From VAZQ01 sp040510075 (GTDB taxonomy: Bacteria; Pseudomonadota; Alphaproteobacteria; Rhizobiales; Xanthobacteraceae): 12,848 nt of DNA. Within the stretch, counting starts at the first letter, position 1. Every line of letters begins with the position of its first letter. The notes below the pieces were generated by a model, which did not search any database, had not been told where the DNA came from, and saw only the letters and a program-made list of their open reading frames with translations. A program made the translations under genes and the position numbers. Below, piece after piece: positions 12,824-12,848 of the stretch. Location of the stretch: the NCBI GenBank assembly GCA_040510075.1, contig JBEVJT010000055.1, forward strand, positions 1-12,848. Direction: 5' to 3'.

Positions 12824-12848
12824 GCATGGCCACTCTCGACAACGTCAT
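12820..12848 (+). CDS. Start of a further operon gene, cut by the window edge
   Basis: An ATG at 12820 overlaps the glxD stop as ATGA and opens a frame reading MSMATLDNV before the window ends. An alternative ATG follows two codons later. The 4-base overlap shows it belongs to the glx operon. In related operons a glutamine synthetase-like gene (GlnT or gamma-glutamylmethylamide synthetase) is a common partner, but nine residues are too few to assign a family. Confidence 0.5.

Overview
The window is a high-GC, densely packed stretch of bacterial chromosome with two accessory nitrogen and carbon scavenging modules. The gene families (Liv-type ABC importer, LamB/YcsF, amidase-signature enzymes, an AtoE-type transporter, GlxBCD-type split glutamate synthase) and two repeat families suggest an alpha- or betaproteobacterium, probably from soil or water. 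The sequence alone does not decide between the two classes. There are no rRNA, tRNA, CRISPR, phage or IS genes.

Left module, about 1-7303, mostly minus strand. Read 5'->3' on that strand it runs: an AtzF-like amidase (7303-5903), a second amidase (5805-4501), PxpA/LamB-YcsF (2449-1643), a branched-chain-type periplasmic binding protein (1522-323), and the start of a LivH-type permease that runs off the left edge (193-1). Together these look like import and stepwise hydrolysis of an amide, lactam or ureido compound. The substrate cannot be read from sequence. One plus-strand gene (2495-4525) sits inside this module: a 676-residue protein with a calcineurin-like phosphoesterase domain and an unrecognised C-terminal half. 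It is only 45 bp from pxpA and overlaps the 3' end of the amidase by 25 bp.

Middle, 7304-9074. An AtoE-family (short-chain fatty acid type) transporter is transcribed divergently from the AtzF-like amidase. It is followed by a 132-bp nested inverted-repeat element that separates it from the next module.

Right module, 9075-12848. An XRE-cupin regulator (minus) is divergent from a tightly coupled plus-strand operon: glxB-like class II glutamine amidotransferase, glxC-like GXGXG-domain protein, glxD-like FMN glutamate-synthase-domain protein, and the first codons of another gene. Together the three complete genes reconstruct most of a glutamate synthase large subunit, as in rhizobial GlxBCD and the N-methylglutamate synthase MgsABC. 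The GlxD-like protein lacks the three cysteines of the [3Fe-4S] cluster.

Points most worth following up are the phosphoesterase fusion, the Tyr-to-Phe change and missing C-terminal domain in the AtzF-like enzyme, the absent Fe-S cysteines in the GlxD-like protein, and a pair of direct repeats two helical turns apart upstream of a good promoter for the binding-protein gene.
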